NCBI RefSeq assembly: GCF_018131015.1
Contig: NZ_JAFCJJ010000016.1
Location: 1 to 64,000, forward strand
Origin: Bradyrhizobium diazoefficiens
GTDB lineage: Bacteria > Pseudomonadota > Alphaproteobacteria > Rhizobiales > Xanthobacteraceae
DNA length: 64,000 nucleotides
Reading direction: 5' to 3'
Shown here in pieces: positions 42,018 through 51,031 of this stretch. A model generated the notes under the pieces. It worked only from the letters and a program-made list of their open reading frames with translations. It ran no database searches and was not told where the DNA came from. The first letter of the stretch is position 1, and every line of letters starts with the position of its first letter. The translations under genes were made by a program, and so were the position numbers.

Positions 42018-42884
42018 CTATTCCTCGCCATGGAGCCGCGCGCGAAAAGCGCGTGGCGACAGTCCGGTGGCGGCGGCGTAGACCCGGCTGAAATAGGCGG
42101 GGTCCTCGAAGCCGAGCGTGTAGGCGATCGTCGAGACCGGGAGGTTGGTGTAGACGAGGTTGCGGCGGGCCTCGCGGATCAGCCGGTTCAGGATCAGGTG
42201 CGAGGCCGTGTCGCCAGTCGCCGCGCGCGTCACGCGGTTGAGATGGGTGGGGGTGATCGCAAGCGCCCCGGCATAGTCCGCCACGCTCCAGCGTTCCAGA
42301 TGATGCAGCTCCAGCAGCGCCTCGAAGCGGCGAAACAAATTGGATTCGGCGGTGCCGGCGCCGCCGCTCTCGCGGGTGAGCGCGCGCGCCACCAGCCCGA
42401 TCATCGCCGCCGACAATGCACGCAGCACATGGGCCCGGCCGAACTCGCGCGCGGCGTGCTCGGCGAAGATCTGCTTCATCATCGCGCGGATCTGCGGCGT
42501 GCCGCGGATCACGGCCGGCCGTGACAGCGCGCTGCGCAGGCCCTCGGCGGCAAGCAGCGCCTCGTCGAGGATTTCCGCGGCAATGGTCAGCACCCAGCCT
42601 TGGGTGCCGGGCACGAAGCGGAAGCCGTGGACATGGCCGACGGGCACGTTGACGATCTGCATGGGCTTGAGGGCAATCACGCCGCCCTCGAGCGTCGCCT
42701 CGCCGCCGCCGCGCTCGATCAGCAGCACCTGGTGCAGCCTGGCATGCCGGTGCACGGCCAGCGTCCAGTCGTGCAGCACCGAGCGCGCCGCAATGGTTTC
42801 GCAGTGCACGACGTCCGGCAGGTCGCCGGCCTCGCCGAATAGATTGTAGACCCGGATCGCCGGGGCGGGGGCTTCGGTTCTCAT
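42018..42884 (-). CDS. pobR: AraC-family regulator, PobR-like
   Basis: A 288-residue regulator with an N-terminal cupin ligand domain (WTLAVHRHARLHQVLLIERGG) and a C-terminal AraC HTH pair (WSVADYAGALAITPTHLNRVTR and LPVSTIAYTLGFEDPAYFSRVY). I place the start at ATG 42884; the open frame runs 24 codons further into the divergent promoter. It is divergent from pobA with 88 bp between, the usual layout of pobR and its target, where 4-hydroxybenzoate is the inducer. Confidence 0.88.
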   Translation of the reverse strand: MRTEAPAPAIRVYNLFGEAGDLPDVVHCETIAARSVLHDWTLAVHRHARLHQVLLIERGGGEATLEGGVIALKPMQIVNVPVGHVHGFRFVPGTQGWVLTIAAEILDEALLAAEGLRSALSRPAVIRGTPQIRAMMKQIFAEHAAREFGRAHVLRALSAAMIGLVARALTRESGGAGTAESNLFRRFEALLELHHLERWSVADYAGALAITPTHLNRVTRAATGDTASHLILNRLIREARRNLVYTNLPVSTIAYTLGFEDPAYFSRVYAAATGLSPRAFRARLHGEE

Positions 42885-42972
42885 GTTCGAATAGTACAAG
42901 ACAATGGCGAAACCCTCCATCGGTCCCTGCCGCGAAATCTGCAAAAAAATGCACAAGACGGAGGACGGAAAA

Positions 42973-44145
42973 ATGAAGGTTCAGGTCTGTATCATCGGCG
43001 GCGGGCCGTCGGGGCTGTTGCTGTCCCAGCTCCTGCATCTGAAGGGCATCGACACGATCGTGCTGGAGAAGTACAGCCGCGACCATGTGCTCGCCCGCAT
43101 CCGCGCCGGCGTGCTCGAGCACGGCTTTGCGAAACTGATGCGCGAGGCACAGTGCGGCGAGCGGATGGACCGCGAAGGCGAGATCCACAAGGGATTCGAG
43201 ATCGCCCATGACGGCGTGCTCTCCCACGTCGACCTCCACAAGCATTCCGGCGGCAATTCGGTGCTGGTCTACGGCCAGACCGAGCTGACGCGCGACCTCT
43301 ACGAGGCGCGCGACCGTCTCGGCGGCAAGGTCGTGCACAACGCCGAGGACGTGACGCCGCACGATCTGACCTCGGACCGGCCTTACGTGACCTATGGCGC
43401 AGACGGCGAGACCGTCCGCGTCGATTGCGACTACGTCGTCGGCGCCGACGGCTTCCACGGCGTCAGCCGCAAGTCGATTCCGCAGGACGTGCTGCGCGAA
43501 TACGAAAAAGTCTATCCATTCGGCTGGTTAGGGGTGCTGTCGCGCACGAAACCGGTGTCGCCGGAGCTGATCTATGTGAAGCACGAGCGCGGCTTTGCGC
43601 TGTGCTCGCTGCGCTCGCAGGTGTTGAGCCGCTATTACGTCCAGGTCCCGCTCACCGACAAGGTCGAGGACTGGTCGGACGAGGCGTTCTGGGCCGAGTT
43701 GAAGCGCCGCCTGCCGGAAGAGGTCGCCGGCCGCCTGGTCACGGGGCCGTCGATCGAGAAGAGCATCGCGCCGCTGCGCAGCTTCGTGGCCGAGCCGATG
43801 AGCTACGGCCGCCTGTTCCTCGCCGGCGATGCCGCGCACATCGTTCCGCCCACCGGCGCGCGCGGGCTGAACAGCGCCGCCTCCGACATCTACTATCTCT
43901 ACCACGCCATGCTCGCGCATTATCAGAGCGGCGATGATTCCGGGCTGAAGGGCTATTCGGCCAAGGCGTTGGCGCGGATCTGGAAGGCGCAGCGCTTCTC
44001 CTGGTGGATGACGATGATGCTGCATCGTTTCCCCGATCGTTCCGAGTATGAAGACAGGCTTCAGCAGACCGAGCTGGAGTATCTGTTTTCGTCCGAGACG
44101 GCGCAGCGCCTGCTCGCGGAGAACTATGTCGGGCTGCCATTCTAG
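42973..44145 (+). CDS. pobA: 4-Hydroxybenzoate 3-monooxygenase PobA
   Basis: An NADPH-dependent flavoprotein that converts 4-hydroxybenzoate to protocatechuate, the substrate of PcaGH. The 390-residue protein has normal length and the signatures CIIGGGPSGLLLSQLL, RIRAGVLEHG, VVGADGFHGVSR, and LFLAGDAAHIVPPTGARGLN. GAGGACGG precedes ATG 42973; the in-frame ATG at 42904 would add 23 residues before the flavin-binding strand. With pobR divergent and pcaHG 3 kb away, the window encodes two consecutive steps of 4-hydroxybenzoate breakdown. Confidence 0.96.
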   Translation: MKVQVCIIGGGPSGLLLSQLLHLKGIDTIVLEKYSRDHVLARIRAGVLEHGFAKLMREAQCGERMDREGEIHKGFEIAHDGVLSHVDLHKHSGGNSVLVYGQTELTRDLYEARDRLGGKVVHNAEDVTPHDLTSDRPYVTYGADGETVRVDCDYVVGADGFHGVSRKSIPQDVLREYEKVYPFGWLGVLSRTKPVSPELIYVKHERGFALCSLRSQVLSRYYVQVPLTDKVEDWSDEAFWAELKRRLPEEVAGRLVTGPSIEKSIAPLRSFVAEPMSYGRLFLAGDAAHIVPPTGARGLNSAASDIYYLYHAMLAHYQSGDDSGLKGYSAKALARIWKAQRFSWWMTMMLHRFPDRSEYEDRLQQTELEYLFSSETAQRLLAENYVGLPF

Positions 44146-44154
44146 CACAATCCT

Positions 44155-44316
44155 CTCTTCCCTTCTCCCCTTGTGGGAGAAGGTGGCGCGAAGCGCCGGA
44201 TGAGGGGTCTCTCTCCGCGAATTCGAAAGCAAGAGAGTTCCGTGCGGAGAGAGACCCCTCACCCGTCTCGTCGCTACGCGGCGAGCCACCCTCTCCCACA
44301 AGGGGAGAGGGGGAAG
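44155..44316. repeat. Long palindromic repeat (CTCTCCC...GGGAGAG family)
   Basis: Two arms of roughly 65-70 bases (44155-44220 and 44243-44316) are inverted, with TCTCCCCTTGTGGGAGAAGG at one end and CTCTCCCACAAGGGGAGAG at the other. It fills the gap between convergent pobA and the cyclase gene. This long imperfect palindrome is very widespread in Rhizobiales. Confidence 0.85.
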
Positions 44317-44337
44317 ACGGCGCTCCTGGCCAGTAAG

Positions 44338-46488
44338 CTACTTGCCTTCGAGGATGTTCACCGGCGTCCAGTCGGGCGGGGGTGGATTGGCTGCGAGCGC
44401 CGCGGCACGCTTTGCGAACAGCGCCGATGCCGGATCGTTCTTCGCGCCGCGTTCGAACGCCTCGGCCGCACGCGCAAATTCCCGCGCCCGCCAACGCGCG
44501 AGCCCCTCCGCGTACGAGGCGGATGCCTTCGCCTGCCCGGCGTCTTCCGCGTCCTTCTCGGCCAGCGGCTCGAACACCCTGATCGGCTCGCCGCGGCCCA
44601 TCACCCTGATCGCATCGAGCTCGCGCCAGGAAAAGGCGTCGCCGGACTGCGCCATCGTCGTCTCCGACGCCATGATCGCCGTGCCGTAATACTTGTTGGC
44701 GCCCTCGAGCCGGGAGGCGACATTCACGGTGTCGCTCATGACGGTGTAGTTGAAGCGGCGGCGCGAGCCGATGTTGCCGACCACGGCCTCGCCGCTGTTG
44801 AGCCCGATGCGATGCGACAGGCCATGGCCGGCGAAGGCGGGATTGCCCGCATTGAGCTCCGCCAGCTTCTCGTGACACTTCAGGGCCGCAGCAACCGCGT
44901 GTCGCCCGTGATCGGGATCGTCGGCCGGTGCGCCGAACATGGCGACGATGGAATCGCCGATATATTTGTCGACATAGCCGCCATGGCTTTCGATGATGTC
45001 GGTCATGGCCGAGAGATATTCGTTCATCAGCGTCACCAGCTCGCCCGGCGTCATCGTCTCCGCGATCGAGGAGAACCCGCTGAGGTCGGAGAAGAACATG
45101 GTGACGTTGCGCGTTTCGCCGCCGAGCGCCGGCATCTTGCCGGAGGCGACCATGGTGTCGATCACTTCGGGGGCGAGATAGAGGGCAAAGCTCCTGCGCA
45201 GGAAGCGCTCGTCGCGGTCGGCCAGCACGAAGCGGTAGCCGATCATCATGGCGAGCGCGGCAAGACTTGCAAGCGCAGGCTCGGTCAGCGGCAGCGCCAG
45301 GGCGTGAACGAAGGCGCCGACCGCTATCGCTCCGTAAACCGCGGTGAAACCGAGCCAGGCGATCACGGCGCTGCCCGGTGCGAGCGCGCAGGCTGCAATG
45401 GCGATGATCGCGGCAAAGGCCATCGTGAGAACGGTCCGCAGCGGAAAGCCGAGCTCGGTCACGGCGTCGCGCTCGATCAGGTTCCGGATGACGGCGGCAT
45501 GCACGAACACGCCGGCGATGTCGCTGCGGGCCTTTTGCGCGGTGCCTGCCGGCGCGGGCAGGGCGCATCGTGGTCCCGGTGTCCCGTCATATCCGCCGGA
45601 CAGGCGCATCGAGGTGAGCTTGCGGTCATCGAAATTGAGAATGGTGCCGAGCAGCACGACCTTGTTCTCGAAGGCGCGGCGGAAGAAATCGCGGTCGCCT
45701 TTCTCGACGCAGGCGTGCAGGTCGGCGAAGGAGAAGGCGGGAACGTCGCGGCCCAGCCCGCGAAAGTTGGGCGTCAGCGTGTTCGGGACCGCGCTCGGGA
45801 TCGTGTACCCCGCCAGTTCCATCGCACCGGATGGCCCGGTCCCTGGCCTTGTGCCCAGCGCACGCGCGGCGAGCTCCACCGCCATCGCGGGCACCGGCTT
45901 GCCGTCGACAGAAAAGCTCAGCGGCATTCGCCGGATCACGTCGTCGGTGTCGGTGTGGACGTTGAGCGCGCGGATGTTGTCTCTCACCGCCAGCTGTTGC
46001 GCGCGGTCGGGCCTCTCCGGATGGTCGTTGCTCAGTCTCTCGCCGAGCACGAGCTTGCCATTGTCGGAGAGTTGCCGGAGCGCGACGAGGTAGTCGCGGT
46101 CGAATCCTCTGAGGCGGCTGCCGAACGAGGTGTCGCCGAAGGGAATCTCCGACCGCTCGATCGAGCTCGGAAAGATGACGTCGAAGCCGATGACCTTGGC
46201 GCCGCCATCGGCAATGCCAGTGAGCACCCGGCCGATCTCGCGTGTCCAGGTCTGCGTCGGCGATCCCCTGAAGGGCGGCGTGTCGTAGGTCTCCCCGTCG
46301 ATCGCGACGACGACGACAGGCGACGCCGCGGGATCGCGGCGCTCGTCAACGAGCTTGCCGCGCAGCGCCGTGAGGATGTCGAGCGAGAGGCCTTGCAGCG
46401 TCTGAAGCGGCGGAGACGTGACGACGGCGCCCGCAAGGAGCGCGATCAGGACCGCCGCAACGATGTCCCGCCTGCCGATCTGCCGCAT
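44338..46488 (-). CDS. CHASE2-domain adenylate/guanylate cyclase
   Basis: A 716-residue membrane nucleotide cyclase. An N-terminal TM (residues 8-24) leads into a periplasmic CHASE2 domain (about 30-340), three TM helices at about 345-430, and a class III cyclase catalytic domain at about 455-640 (MFFSDLSGFSSIAE, YVDKYIGDSIVAMFGAP, GEAVVGNIGSRRRFNYTVMSD are its metal-binding and dimer-interface segments). A TPR-like tail follows. The partner gene of FecR type is 18 bases upstream in the same direction. The product could be cAMP; the sensed signal is unknown. Confidence 0.92.
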   Translation of the reverse strand: MRQIGRRDIVAAVLIALLAGAVVTSPPLQTLQGLSLDILTALRGKLVDERRDPAASPVVVVAIDGETYDTPPFRGSPTQTWTREIGRVLTGIADGGAKVIGFDVIFPSSIERSEIPFGDTSFGSRLRGFDRDYLVALRQLSDNGKLVLGERLSNDHPERPDRAQQLAVRDNIRALNVHTDTDDVIRRMPLSFSVDGKPVPAMAVELAARALGTRPGTGPSGAMELAGYTIPSAVPNTLTPNFRGLGRDVPAFSFADLHACVEKGDRDFFRRAFENKVVLLGTILNFDDRKLTSMRLSGGYDGTPGPRCALPAPAGTAQKARSDIAGVFVHAAVIRNLIERDAVTELGFPLRTVLTMAFAAIIAIAACALAPGSAVIAWLGFTAVYGAIAVGAFVHALALPLTEPALASLAALAMMIGYRFVLADRDERFLRRSFALYLAPEVIDTMVASGKMPALGGETRNVTMFFSDLSGFSSIAETMTPGELVTLMNEYLSAMTDIIESHGGYVDKYIGDSIVAMFGAPADDPDHGRHAVAAALKCHEKLAELNAGNPAFAGHGLSHRIGLNSGEAVVGNIGSRRRFNYTVMSDTVNVASRLEGANKYYGTAIMASETTMAQSGDAFSWRELDAIRVMGRGEPIRVFEPLAEKDAEDAGQAKASASYAEGLARWRAREFARAAEAFERGAKNDPASALFAKRAAALAANPPPPDWTPVNILEGK

Positions 46489-46506
46489 TGCCCCGTCGCA
46501 GGCTCT

Positions 46507-47187
46507 CTATTCGAGCCGCAGCAAGCGGCCGACGATGGGCGTCGGTGACGAGGTGGCGCCGGCGTCGACCTGGAAGGCATAGCGCTTGGCGCCGAGGATC
46601 GCGATATAGCTGCCGCCGGGCGTCAGCGACTTCCCGGCCTTGGCAAGGTCATAGAACTTGCCGCCGACCATGATGTCGTTCTTGAGCGGCACACTGATCG
46701 CGGCCTCCTTGCCGTCGGTGCGTTCGATCACCAGCGTGCTGCCGCTCTTGGCCTGGATCAGCGGGGCGGTGCCGTAGATCGTCGGCAGCTTGGCCGGCGC
46801 GCTCTTCACGTCCGACCGCATGGTGCGGAACGTGGTGGCTGCGCTCTGGTTCGCCTCGCGCTCGGAGAGCTGCGCCGCCTTGGTGTCGCAGGGCACCTTG
46901 ACCCGCTGCACCTCGCCGAGTTGCACGGTGCTCTGCTCGGTGCCGACCAGAACGACGCCTTCGCTGATGGTCTCGCGCAGGCAGGATTTCAGATAGCTGA
47001 GCGTAATGCTTGCCTTCGGCCCGAGCTTGATGATCTTGCCCGCCTCCACATAGTCCATGAATGCGACGCCGTCGACCTTGCCCTGGACGTCCTCGACGAT
47101 CGCGGCAGGGGTCTCCGCCAGCGCGGGAGTTGCGACACAGAAAGCGGCGACAAAGGCGCCGATCAGTCTTCTCATGGGTATTCTCAT
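46507..47187 (-). CDS. FecR-domain secreted protein, partner of the CHASE2 cyclase
   Basis: A 226-residue protein with a signal peptide (ends near PALAE, residue 25) and a FecR-like periplasmic domain (GKVDGV, AGKIIKLGPKASITLSYL, CLRETI). ATGs at 47187 and 47175 are both possible. It sits 18 bases upstream of the CHASE2 cyclase gene, and FecR/CHASE2-cyclase pairs recur in alphaproteobacteria, suggesting that it feeds the CHASE2 sensor in the periplasm. Direct evidence is lacking. Confidence 0.8.
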   Translation of the reverse strand: MRIPMRRLIGAFVAAFCVATPALAETPAAIVEDVQGKVDGVAFMDYVEAGKIIKLGPKASITLSYLKSCLRETISEGVVLVGTEQSTVQLGEVQRVKVPCDTKAAQLSEREANQSAATTFRTMRSDVKSAPAKLPTIYGTAPLIQAKSGSTLVIERTDGKEAAISVPLKNDIMVGGKFYDLAKAGKSLTPGGSYIAILGAKRYAFQVDAGATSSPTPIVGRLLRLE

Positions 47188-47732
47188 CCAATTCGATCGT
47201 TAGGCGACTGATCCCCGTCCCGGTCCCATATCTAGCAGCACATGGCGGGGCCAAGTGTGACCAGAATCACTCCTGATATTGGTGCACCTTATCGGGATGA
47301 GGTTCAAATCTTGAAACCGGATAAAGTGCTCCGGTCGCGACCTCCTGGCGAGATAAGGGTGCCGAGCTTCCGTGCTGGTACACGCACTGAATCAAATTCC
47401 CCAGGCGCCCCGGCCGACTCGCGCCCCGTGGCTGATCAATCGCGTCGCGGAAGACACTTCCACCTCCACGTCGTCGGTCCGCTGCCGCGGTCATGGATTG
47501 GGTTCACGCCAGCAAGCGGTTACGCCCGCAAGCTGCCTCGATAGTCATGCACGCAAGACATGAGACTTGGCCGGCCTATGCGTGATTCATGCAGCCCGCG
47601 AAGTTCCGGACATTGTGACCCGTAGTTGCACGGAAGCGCGAATTAAAAGTTTGGACACTCTCCGACGCGAATAGTCGTTGCGCGGGACTCGCGCAATGCG
47701 TGTAGCGATTCCCGGGGAAATTTGGGGGACGC
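47188..47732. other. Intergenic region before the che operon
   Basis: 545 bp between the divergent fecR-type gene and the STAS gene. Short frames here have no homology and no ribosome-binding site. It must hold both promoters; I cannot identify -35/-10 boxes with confidence, and no -24/-12 element is present. Confidence 0.5.
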
Positions 47733-48056
47733 ATGTCATCTGATGTCACCGAACCGAGGTGGTCCCTCCGGCTGCCTGCCGATTGCAGCATCGCCGCGAT
47801 CCGCAGCGTCTATGACCTGATCCGCGACGCGTTCGGCCGTCAGGCTCGTATCGAAATCGATTGCTCCAGCGTCGACAAGGCCGACGTGACCTCGATCCAG
47901 CTTCTGCTGTCGACCGCCAAGACCGGCGAGGCCCAGGGCCGCCCGGTGGTGCTCAAATCATTCTCGCAGTCCCTGCGCAACACCCTGCGCCGCGCCGGCT
48001 TCGCCAGCGAGGCCATGATCGATCAGCACTTCCCGCAAAAGAAAGATGGCACCTGA
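47733..48056 (+). CDS. STAS-domain protein, first gene of the che operon
   Basis: A 107-residue single STAS domain (IEIDCSSVDKADVTSIQLLLSTAK is reduced here to its core DKADVTSIQLLL). STAS proteins act as anti-anti-sigma-like switches through a phosphorylatable serine or threonine; TS in this core is the candidate. A GGGGGA site precedes the ATG. Its TGA shares one base with the cheY ATG, so the two are translationally coupled. In similar operons the STAS protein accompanies CheA/CheY, but its partner is not established. Confidence 0.85.
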   Translation: MSSDVTEPRWSLRLPADCSIAAIRSVYDLIRDAFGRQARIEIDCSSVDKADVTSIQLLLSTAKTGEAQGRPVVLKSFSQSLRNTLRRAGFASEAMIDQHFPQKKDGT

Positions 48057-48421
48057 TGGCCACGATCCTCACTGTCGACGATTCCCCCAGCATCCGACAG
48101 ATGATCAAGGTCGTGCTTGAGCCGGCCGGTCACAACGTGATCGAGGCCGGTGACGGCGCGCAAGGGCTTGCCAAGGTGCAGGCCGGCAAGCCCGACCTCG
48201 TGATCACCGACCTCAATATGCCGGTCATGAACGGGCTGGAACTGATCCGCGCGCTGCGCAAGCTGCCGAACGCGGTCGGCCTGCCGATCGTGTTCCTGAC
48301 CACCGAATCCAACGACGCGGTGAAGCAGGAAGCCAAGAGCGCGGGCGCGACCGGCTGGATCACCAAGCCGTTCAAGCCCGAGCAACTGCTGACCGTCGTC
48401 GGCAAGCTGGTGCGCGCATGA
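48056..48421 (+). CDS. cheY: CheY-type response regulator
   Basis: A 121-residue stand-alone receiver with phosphoacceptor D52 (LVITDLNMPVMNG), the acidic pair DD at 8-9, the switch T in FLTTES, and K in WITKPFKPEQ. CheA overlaps by four bases (ATGA), so it is the direct phosphate acceptor of this cluster's CheA. Whether it targets the flagellar motor or another output is not visible. Confidence 0.92.
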   Translation: MATILTVDDSPSIRQMIKVVLEPAGHNVIEAGDGAQGLAKVQAGKPDLVITDLNMPVMNGLELIRALRKLPNAVGLPIVFLTTESNDAVKQEAKSAGATGWITKPFKPEQLLTVVGKLVRA

Positions 48422-50541
48422 GCGCGATCGACCCGACCGAGGTCTTTCGCCAGGAGGCCAGCGAGCTGTTCGAGGTCCTGGAAGGGGCCCTGCTCGACCT
48501 CGGCCAGCGTCCCGATGATCGCGAACTGGTCGACTCGGCTTTCCGCGCCCTGCACACGATCAAGGGGTCGGGCGCCATGTTCGGCTTCGACAAGGTCGCT
48601 TCCTTCACCCACGAATTTGAGACCGCGTTCGACCGCGTTCGCAAGGGTGAAATCGAGCCGACGCAGGAGCTGATCTCGGTCGCGCTCGCCGCCAAAGATT
48701 ACATCCGCGCGCTGATCGAGGATCCGCAGTCGACCGACGACGTCATCGGCGAAGCCATCCTCGACGACCTCAAGCGCTTCGTGTTCTCCGACCAGCCTGC
48801 CGCTCCCGTTGCTGCAATCATCGAGGCGCCGTCGCCGGCTCCCGCCGAGCGCAAGCAGGCCGGATGGCACCTGTATCTGGAATTCGAATCCCACATCCTG
48901 CGCAACGGCTCGAACCCGCTCGACCTGCTGGAAGACCTCTGCAAGCTCGGCCCCTGCTTCGTCGTGCCGGTGACCGACGGCATCCCGTTCCTCGACGAGA
49001 TGGAGCCGGAGGACTGCTATCTGAAATGGGACGTCAAGCTGCACGCGGCGTGCGACAAGGGCGCGATCGACGACGTCTTCATGTTCGTCCAGGACGAGAT
49101 GAAGCTCACCCTCTCGCCGCTGGAGCAGGTCGAGGCGCCCGCGCCGGCGCCGCTGTTCCAGCTTCTCGACGAAGAGCCGGCCGCTGATGTCGAGACACCC
49201 GCGCCGGTGGTCGAAACGCCCGCGCCGGTCGAGGCCATTGCCGCGCCCGCCGAGCAGCCCGCTGCAAAGACCGAGCCCAAATCTGAAACGAAGCCAGAGA
49301 CCAAACCGGAGACCAAGCGCGAGGCTGCGCCCGCGCGCCGCGAGGAAGCCCGGCAGGACCGCGGCATCGCCACCGTCCGCGTCCAGGCCGAGCGTCTCGA
49401 CGAATTGATGGACCGGGTCGGCGAGCTCGTCATTGCCCAGGCGCGGCTGACGCAGCTCGCGGCTTCCGGCTCTGACCTGTCGATCAAGGTGATCGCCGAG
49501 GAAATCGAGCGTCTCGCCTCCTCCCTGCGCGACACCACGATGGGCGCGCGCATGGTGCCGATCGGCTCGCTGTTCGGCCGCTTCCGCCGCCTGGTGCACG
49601 ATCTGTCACGGGATCTGTCCAAGCCGGTCGACTTCGTCACGTCGGGCGAGGATACCGAGCTCGACAAGACCATGATCGAGTGCCTGGCCGATCCGCTGGT
49701 GCACCTGATCCGGAACGCCATCGACCATGGCATCGAGGACACCGCGGCTCGCGCCGTCGCCGGCAAGACCGCGCAGGGCCGGATCGAGCTCGCCGCCGTC
49801 CATTCCGGCGCGCAGGTGCTGGTCACCGTGAAAGACAACGGCGGCGGCCTCAACACCGCGCGCATCCGCGCGAAGGCGGAAGAGCAGGGGCTGATCACGG
49901 CCGGCGCCGTGCTGACCGATCACGAGATCCACCAGTTCCTGTTCCATCCGGGATTCTCGACCGCGCAGACCGTCTCGGCGTTGTCCGGCCGCGGTGTCGG
50001 CATGGACGTGGTCAAGCGCACCATCGAGAACATGCGCGGCTCGATCGACCTGTCGACCAGGCCGGGCGAGGGCACCACGGTGACGCTGCGTCTGCCGCTG
50101 ACGCTCGCGATCATCGAAGGCCTCCTGATCCGGGTCGGCGAGGGCCGCTACATCATCCCGCTGTCGGCGGTTGAAGAATGCGTCGAGCTGACGGCCGAGG
50201 ACGAGCGTTCGCGCGGCCGCAACTTCCTCAACATGCGCGGCAATCTCGTGCCGTTCCTGCGCCTGCGCGAGATCATGTCCTCGTCGGGGACGCCCGACCA
50301 GCACCAGAAGACGATCATCATCTCGACCGGCGAGACCCGGGTCGGCCTCGTCGCCGATCAGATCATCGGCAACCACCAGACCGTCATCAAGTCGCTGTCG
50401 AAGCTGCACTCCGACGTCACGATCTTCTCCGGCGCGACGATCCTGGGCGACGGCACGGCGGCGCTGATCCTCGATGTTGCGCAGCTCGTGGCGCTGGCGC
50501 AGTCGAAGGTCGAGAAGCAGCACATCAGCGAGGCGGCGTGA
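48418..50541 (+). CDS. cheA: Chemotaxis histidine kinase CheA
   Basis: A 707-residue CheA: Hpt domain with phosphorylated H46 (LHTIKGSGAMFGF), a middle domain (about 140-235; WHLYLEFESHILRNGSNPLDLLEDL) of a kind seen in non-classical CheAs, a Glu/Pro-rich linker, the dimerisation helices (ERLDELMDRVGELVIAQARL), the HATPase (LVHLIRNAIDHGIED and GRGVGMDVVK), and the C-terminal CheW-like domain. It lies between cheY and cheW, overlapping both. The middle domain differs from E. coli P2, so CheY docking should differ. Confidence 0.93.
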   Translation: MSAIDPTEVFRQEASELFEVLEGALLDLGQRPDDRELVDSAFRALHTIKGSGAMFGFDKVASFTHEFETAFDRVRKGEIEPTQELISVALAAKDYIRALIEDPQSTDDVIGEAILDDLKRFVFSDQPAAPVAAIIEAPSPAPAERKQAGWHLYLEFESHILRNGSNPLDLLEDLCKLGPCFVVPVTDGIPFLDEMEPEDCYLKWDVKLHAACDKGAIDDVFMFVQDEMKLTLSPLEQVEAPAPAPLFQLLDEEPAADVETPAPVVETPAPVEAIAAPAEQPAAKTEPKSETKPETKPETKREAAPARREEARQDRGIATVRVQAERLDELMDRVGELVIAQARLTQLAASGSDLSIKVIAEEIERLASSLRDTTMGARMVPIGSLFGRFRRLVHDLSRDLSKPVDFVTSGEDTELDKTMIECLADPLVHLIRNAIDHGIEDTAARAVAGKTAQGRIELAAVHSGAQVLVTVKDNGGGLNTARIRAKAEEQGLITAGAVLTDHEIHQFLFHPGFSTAQTVSALSGRGVGMDVVKRTIENMRGSIDLSTRPGEGTTVTLRLPLTLAIIEGLLIRVGEGRYIIPLSAVEECVELTAEDERSRGRNFLNMRGNLVPFLRLREIMSSSGTPDQHQKTIIISTGETRVGLVADQIIGNHQTVIKSLSKLHSDVTIFSGATILGDGTAALILDVAQLVALAQSKVEKQHISEAA

Positions 50542-51002
50542 TGAAGGACGGTTTGGCCGCCGAGCGGCAGGCGGACGCGATGCAGGTCGTGATGATCGGG
50601 CTCGGCGAGGAGAAGTTCGCGCTCGACGCGGGCCTGGTGCGCGAGATCATCGATCCCGTGCCCGTGACCAGGGTGGCGGGCGCGCGTGCCTTCGTTCCGA
50701 GCGTCATCAACGTGCGCGGCAATGTCATTCCGCTTGCCGACCTGCGCATCCGCTTCGGCATGCCGCAGCTCGAGAACTCGGCCGACACCCGCATCGTCGT
50801 GATCGAGCTCCAGCTCGACGGCGAGCCGGTCCTGGTCGGCGTGACCGCAGACAAGGTCTACGAGGTCACCGAGATCTCGCAGACCGACGTGCAGCAGACG
50901 CCGCGCGTCGGCATGCATTGGAAGCCGGAGTTCATCCGCTTCATCACCAAGTGGCGTGAAGAGTTCGTCATCGTTCCAAACATGGAACGCATCCTGAATT
51001 GA
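50541..51002 (+). CDS. cheW: CheW coupling protein (first copy)
   Basis: A 153-residue CheW domain (FALDAGLVREIIDPVPVTRV, INVRGNVIPLADLRIRFG). It couples CheA to the receptors encoded downstream. Its ATG overlaps the cheA stop by one base. A 33-base gap separates it from the first MCP gene. It is only moderately similar to the second copy at 52800. Confidence 0.92.
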   Translation: MKDGLAAERQADAMQVVMIGLGEEKFALDAGLVREIIDPVPVTRVAGARAFVPSVINVRGNVIPLADLRIRFGMPQLENSADTRIVVIELQLDGEPVLVGVTADKVYEVTEISQTDVQQTPRVGMHWKPEFIRFITKWREEFVIVPNMERILN

Positions 51003-51031
51003 AAATGTCACCTTTAGGGTAGGGGCTGAAG

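Noticed and set aside
42896..42959. ACAAGAC direct repeat between pobR and pobA as an AraC site
   Set aside because: Only seven bases, 57 bp apart, and partly inside the leader; insufficient to call an operator.
44173..46548. Plus-strand open frame of nearly 800 codons opposite the cyclase
   Set aside because: Composition is Arg/His/Ala-rich antisense of the CHASE2 cyclase and FecR genes, which have clear domains; typical of GC-rich DNA.
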